DNA of 64,000 nucleotides from Pandoraea horticolens (GTDB lineage Bacteria; Pseudomonadota; Gammaproteobacteria; Burkholderiales; Burkholderiaceae): NCBI RefSeq assembly GCF_902459555.1, contig NZ_CABPSM010000021.1, positions 1 to 64,000 of the forward strand, read 5' to 3'. Shown piece by piece: positions 60,532 to 64,000 of this stretch (position 1 is its first letter; each line of letters starts with the position of its first letter). The notes under the pieces were generated by a model. It saw only the letters and a program-made list of their open reading frames with translations, ran no database searches and was not told where the DNA came from. The position numbers and the translations under genes were made by a program.

Positions 60532-61971
60532 TTAGCGTTTGAGATCGGTGGCAGACGCGGGTTGCGTCTCGCCACCGTCGGCGACCGCGGCCGGATCTGC
60601 CACGCGGCGGAACACTAGCGCCGAAGCAAGCGTAATCAGGCCGACGCATACGAACGTCATGCGAAAGCCCGCTACCGTGCCGCCCATGCCCACCTCGCCC
60701 GCCGGCCCGGCCAGATGACCGAACAGCGCCAGCAACTGGCCGCCAATAGTCACCCCCAACCCCAGCGCCAGCATCTGCGCCATCGAGAACAAACCGTTAC
60801 CTGCGCTGGCACGACGTGTGCCGAGATCCTTGAGCGTAACGCTGTTCATTGCAGCGAATTGCATCGAGTTCGCGCCGCCGAACACTGCCAGTTGCAGCAA
60901 TCCAACCCACATCGGCCAGCCCGGGCCGAACAGCGAAAGACTGGCGATCGAGCCCCCGACGACGGCCGTGTTGACCATCAGAAAGCGCGTGTAGCCGTGG
61001 CGCAGCACCAGCGGCGTGACCATGCGCTTGACCACCACGCCGGCGAGCGCAATCGGCAGCAGCATCAGCCCCGAAGCGAGCGGGCTGTAGCCCATGGCCA
61101 CCTGAAGCAGCAGCGGCAACAGGAACGGCACCGCACTGCTGCCGATACGGGCGACGAGATTGCCCAGCAGGCCGAGACTGAAACTGCGCGTCTCGAAGAG
61201 TTCAAGCGGGAATAGCGGAGCGGCGCGACGCCGGGCATACGGCCAGTACCCCAGCGTGGTGACGATGCAAAGCAATGCCAGCCCCACGGACACCCCCCAC
61301 CCCGTATCGGAGAACGGATGATCGAGCGCCAGCGTGAACGACACCATCGCGACCGAGAGCAAGGCGAAGCCGATCCAGTCGAAACCCGTGTCGATTACTT
61401 CATCTTGCGTGGGATGTGGTAGGTAGCGCCGTACCGCCAGACTGCCGACGACGCCGATCGGCACGTTGATGAGAAATATCCAGTGCCACGAAGCGACTTG
61501 CACCAACCAGCCGCCCAGCACCGGACCGATCATCGGCCCCACCTGCCCCGCAATCGACACGAAGGCAAGCGCCGCCAGATATTCGCCGGCCGGGAAAGTG
61601 CGCAGCACAGCGAGACGCCCGATCGGCAGCAGCATCGAGCCGCCCGCGCCCTGCAGAATGCGCGCGACCACCAACTGCGGCAGCGTGTGCGCCATCGCAC
61701 AGCAAATCGAGCCGAGGACGAACAGCACAATCGCAACGAAGTAGACACGGCGCGTGCCGAACCGGTCCGCCAGCCAGCCCGACGCGGGGGTCAGCAGGGC
61801 CATCGTCAGCGAGTAGGAGACCACCACCGGCTGCATGCGCAGCGGGTTCTCGCCAAGGCTCGCCGCCATCGCGGGCAGCGCCGTGTTGACGATGGTCGTG
61901 TCGAGCGCCTGCATGAAAAAGCCCGCCGCGACGATCCATAGCAGGGCGGTAAGAGTCTTGTCTTGCTTCAT
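60532..61971 (-). CDS. DHA2-family MFS multidrug exporter
   Basis: A 479-residue transporter with 14 helices. Motif QALDTTIVNTALPAMAASLG in helix 1 and GWLADRFGTRRVYFVAIVLF (motif A) are standard for EmrB/MdtD-like exporters; the motif C-like glycine run GPMIGPVLGGWLVQ is present. The tail (AAVADGGETQPASATDLKR) is soluble. It is convergent to the orphan binding-protein gene (ten bases apart), and no periplasmic adaptor gene is adjacent. Substrate unknown. Confidence 0.92.
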   Translation of the reverse strand: MKQDKTLTALLWIVAAGFFMQALDTTIVNTALPAMAASLGENPLRMQPVVVSYSLTMALLTPASGWLADRFGTRRVYFVAIVLFVLGSICCAMAHTLPQLVVARILQGAGGSMLLPIGRLAVLRTFPAGEYLAALAFVSIAGQVGPMIGPVLGGWLVQVASWHWIFLINVPIGVVGSLAVRRYLPHPTQDEVIDTGFDWIGFALLSVAMVSFTLALDHPFSDTGWGVSVGLALLCIVTTLGYWPYARRRAAPLFPLELFETRSFSLGLLGNLVARIGSSAVPFLLPLLLQVAMGYSPLASGLMLLPIALAGVVVKRMVTPLVLRHGYTRFLMVNTAVVGGSIASLSLFGPGWPMWVGLLQLAVFGGANSMQFAAMNSVTLKDLGTRRASAGNGLFSMAQMLALGLGVTIGGQLLALFGHLAGPAGEVGMGGTVAGFRMTFVCVGLITLASALVFRRVADPAAVADGGETQPASATDLKR

Positions 61972-62098
61972 GCGGCGCCTTGACGAGGCATGACGGCTGG
62001 CCGATGCCTATACGAAGAATTAAGCGAAAGCAGAATTCTAGCGCGCCTAGCCTGACCGTCTGATGCGAATCTTGCATCAGCGCTCACGGCAGAACGTC

Positions 62099-62659
62099 TC
62101 AGGCCGTCGTGTTGACGCGCGTGCCGCTCGTCTTGGTCGGGTTCATCAGCGCAATGATCTGCGCCTGAATCGACATTGCCTGCGCGGACAACGCCGTCGT
62201 CTGCTGAAGCTTGTCTTCCGGCGGGAGCCGATCGTTGTTGCGCACGGCGTCGAGCTGCGCCATGACCTTCGCCAGCATCGCCTTGAGTTTCTTGATCGTC
62301 TCGGCAACGATGGGGTTGCTACTACTGCCCGCGTCCGCACCGCCACTCACCGCCTTGCCCGTCTGCGCGGCCCCCTCCTGAGCGCCACGCCCCGTGTCGA
62401 CCCTTTGGGTATCGATGCGGCTAGCGCTCGACCCATTGTCCGTGCTGGCGTCGCTGTTGCCGGTGGCGTTGGTGGCACTGGCCACATTCGCCCCGCCCGC
62501 CGAATTCGCGGCACTGGCGGGCACGCCCAACTTGCCTGCGCTATCGACCGGATTGACTGCCGCTTGCGACCTCTCTGCCTGTTGCTGTTGGATATGCGAT
62601 TGCCACAGGTCCCGCAATCCGGATGTCGCATTTCCCTTGATAGGAGTGATGATGGTCAT
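62099..62659 (-). CDS. FlxA-like protein with helical carboxyl end
   Basis: A 186-residue protein. The amino end (MTIITPIKGNATSGLRDLWQ) is followed by a long disordered Ala/Ser/Asn/Gly-rich stretch (residues 35-110) and two carboxyl-terminal helices (VAETIKKLKAMLAKVMAQLD, then LSAQAMSIQAQIIALMNPTK) that resemble the FlxA family by eye. No signal peptide. FlxA-like proteins are linked to flagellar regulons in enterobacteria, but no flagellar gene is in the window. The start at 62659 is the first ATG with family-like sequence; its ribosome site is poor. Confidence 0.6.
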   Translation of the reverse strand: MTIITPIKGNATSGLRDLWQSHIQQQQAERSQAAVNPVDSAGKLGVPASAANSAGGANVASATNATGNSDASTDNGSSASRIDTQRVDTGRGAQEGAAQTGKAVSGGADAGSSSNPIVAETIKKLKAMLAKVMAQLDAVRNNDRLPPEDKLQQTTALSAQAMSIQAQIIALMNPTKTSGTRVNTTA

Positions 62660-62790
62660 GAGAACGGGGGCTCGGCAAGACACCGAGAAAGTAAGGACTT
62701 ATAAGCATTTACGGCAATCCGACCGATTTCCTTAAACCGTGGCCGCCGTCAGCCGGAAAACGCGCGAGCGGCGCCCCCTTTCCTCGTGCG

Positions 62791-64000
62791 TCAGGCCCCG
62801 ACCGCCCGATAGCCCACATGCTCGAAGCGTGCCTCGTCTTCGTCGGCGCGTTCGTCCGCCGCATTGTCTGCCCGATCGTCGTCGGCAAGCGCTTCAAGCC
62901 GGATCGCGGCGTGCACGAGCGCGATGTGCGAAAACGCCTGCGGGAAGTTACCGACCTGACGCGAGTGATGCGCGTCGTACTCTTCGGCCAGCAGGCCAAC
63001 GTCGTTGCGCAACGACAGCAATCGCTCGAACAACTTCCGGGCGTCGGCATGACGGCCGATCATCACCAGACAATCGACCATCCAGAAGCTGCATGCGAGG
63101 AACGCGCCCTCGCCCGCTGGCAAGCCATCGGCGACGCGGCTCGTGCGATAGCGCTGCACTAGCCCGTTGTGCATGAGTTCGCGCTCGACCGCTTCGATCG
63201 TGCCGATGACGCGCGGGTCGTCGGCCGGCAGGAAACCCACCAGCGGAATCATCAGCGCGCTCGCATCCATCTCCGCCGAACCGTAGGCTTGCATGAACGC
63301 ATTACGCGCCTTGTCGAAGCCGTGCGCGCAGACGTCCGCATGAATCTCCCTGCACAGGTGCCGCCAGTGATCGATCGGCCCCGGCAATCCGAAGCGCTCG
63401 GCCGACTTGATCGCGCGATCGAACGCCACCCAGGCCATCACCTTCGAATACGTGAAGTGCTGACATCCGCCGCGCACCTCCCAGATGCCCTCGTCCGGCT
63501 TGCGCCAGACGGTTTCGAGATGGGCGACCAGCTTCGTCTGCACCTCCCACATGGCATCGGCCGGCTGCAAGCCACCCAAACGCGCCTGATGCAAGGCATC
63601 CATCACCTCGCCATAAACGTCGAGCTGCAATTGTCCGACCGCCCCATTGCCCACACGCACGGGCTTCGCCCCTTCGTAGCCCGGCAGCCAGTCGATTTCC
63701 CATTCGGGAAGACGCCGCTCGCCCGAAAGTCCATACATGATCTGCACCTGCGATGGTGCGCCGGCTACGGCGCGCACCAGCCAGTGACTCCAGTCGCTCG
63801 CCTCGGTGTAGTAACCGCCGAGCATGAGCGCCTGCAAGGTGAGCGTGGCGTCTCGCAACCAGCAATAGCGATAGTCCCAGTTACGTTCGCCCCCGAGTTG
63901 CTCGGGAAGCGATGTGGTCGGCGCAGCGACCACGCCGCCCGTCGGTACGAACGTGAGCGCCTTGAGCACGATGAGCGACCGGCGAATCGCTTCGGTCCAG
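62791..64000 (-). CDS. GH15-family glycoside hydrolase (5' end cut by window edge)
   Basis: About 403 residues of the carboxyl (alpha/alpha)6 barrel of a GH15 glucoamylase/trehalase-like enzyme. The frame enters at 64000 with TEAIRRSLIVLKALTF and shows ERNWDYRYCWLRDATLTLQA (substrate-binding Trp-Asp-Tyr-Arg and Arg-Asp), KPDEGIWEVRGGCQHFTYSK (catalytic Glu of the E-x-R/W motif) and EEYDAHHSRQVGNFPQAFSH (second catalytic Glu). Such cytoplasmic enzymes in proteobacteria act on trehalose or short glucans. The tail after IRLEALADDDR is highly acidic. The amino-terminal beta domain lies beyond the window. Confidence 0.93.
   Translation of the reverse strand, partial: WTEAIRRSLIVLKALTFVPTGGVVAAPTTSLPEQLGGERNWDYRYCWLRDATLTLQALMLGGYYTEASDWSHWLVRAVAGAPSQVQIMYGLSGERRLPEWEIDWLPGYEGAKPVRVGNGAVGQLQLDVYGEVMDALHQARLGGLQPADAMWEVQTKLVAHLETVWRKPDEGIWEVRGGCQHFTYSKVMAWVAFDRAIKSAERFGLPGPIDHWRHLCREIHADVCAHGFDKARNAFMQAYGSAEMDASALMIPLVGFLPADDPRVIGTIEAVERELMHNGLVQRYRTSRVADGLPAGEGAFLACSFWMVDCLVMIGRHADARKLFERLLSLRNDVGLLAEEYDAHHSRQVGNFPQAFSHIALVHAAIRLEALADDDRADNAADERADEDEARFEHVGYRAVGA

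Overview
The window is high-GC chromosomal DNA from a beta-proteobacterium of the Burkholderiaceae. The Burkholderiales-type porin, DUF4148 protein, Liv-type transporters and PqiA/PqiA/PqiB/PqiC set look most like Pandoraea or a close relative. That placement comes from protein character only; no search was run. Both ends cut through genes.

Layout. Positions 1-1277 hold the C-terminally cut part of an unfamiliar minus-strand protein with two unrelated tandem-repeat blocks (four 37-residue units, then 61-residue units that look like helix-turn-helix modules). This open frame is the most unusual item in the window. Positions 1.6-2.7 kb are gene debris. Next come a P-type cation ATPase behind an FNR-like palindrome, a membrane protein, and a solitary NuoM-like subunit (2.7-7.6 kb). 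Positions 8.2-11.1 kb form a decayed patch: a TetR gene with an eroded start, a deleted SDR pseudogene, an SDR with a small internal deletion, and a broken NADP/F420-type oxidoreductase. Positions 11.1-24 kb carry housekeeping and regulatory genes: flavin reductase, FrnE-like DsbA, two small enzymes, glmS, Lrp, a DeoR/GlpR regulator with a glycerophosphodiesterase, a porin, AraC, DUF4148, and NsrR with its own operator.

Positions 24.1-32.1 kb are one long minus-strand operon that couples a two-component flavin monooxygenase (HpaB/HpaC type), a cupin and a DUF2848 protein to a complete branched-chain-type ABC importer. It probably imports and degrades an aromatic or heterocyclic compound. A 16-bp inverted repeat lies upstream, and a MarR gene lies across iscS. 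Positions 34.5-38.8 kb are a magnesium island: mgtA, a 56-codon upstream reading frame with a strong Shine-Dalgarno (possible leader), and a small protein resembling the MgtC C-terminal ACT domain. Then follow ribA; a GntR-dicarboxylate symporter-threonine aldolase operon with an obvious GntR operator; a LysE exporter; and a P-loop kinase.

Positions 44.9-54.3 kb are a complete selenocysteine locus: tRNA-Sec, selB, selA, fdhE, fdoI, fdoH and fdoG. The fdoG gene is interrupted by an in-frame UGA that is read as selenocysteine and is followed by a SECIS-like hairpin. The machinery and its client enzyme, respiratory formate dehydrogenase, are therefore encoded together; only selD is missing from the window. 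Divergent from it is the pqiA1-pqiA2-pqiB-pqiC envelope lipid-transport operon. The right end has a DUF2267 protein, an orphan substrate-binding protein paralogous to the one at 28.3-29.5 kb, a DHA2 drug exporter, a FlxA-like protein and the 3' part of a GH15 glycoside hydrolase.

No insertion sequence with ends, CRISPR array, rRNA or replication origin was seen. The only tRNA noticed is tRNA-Sec.
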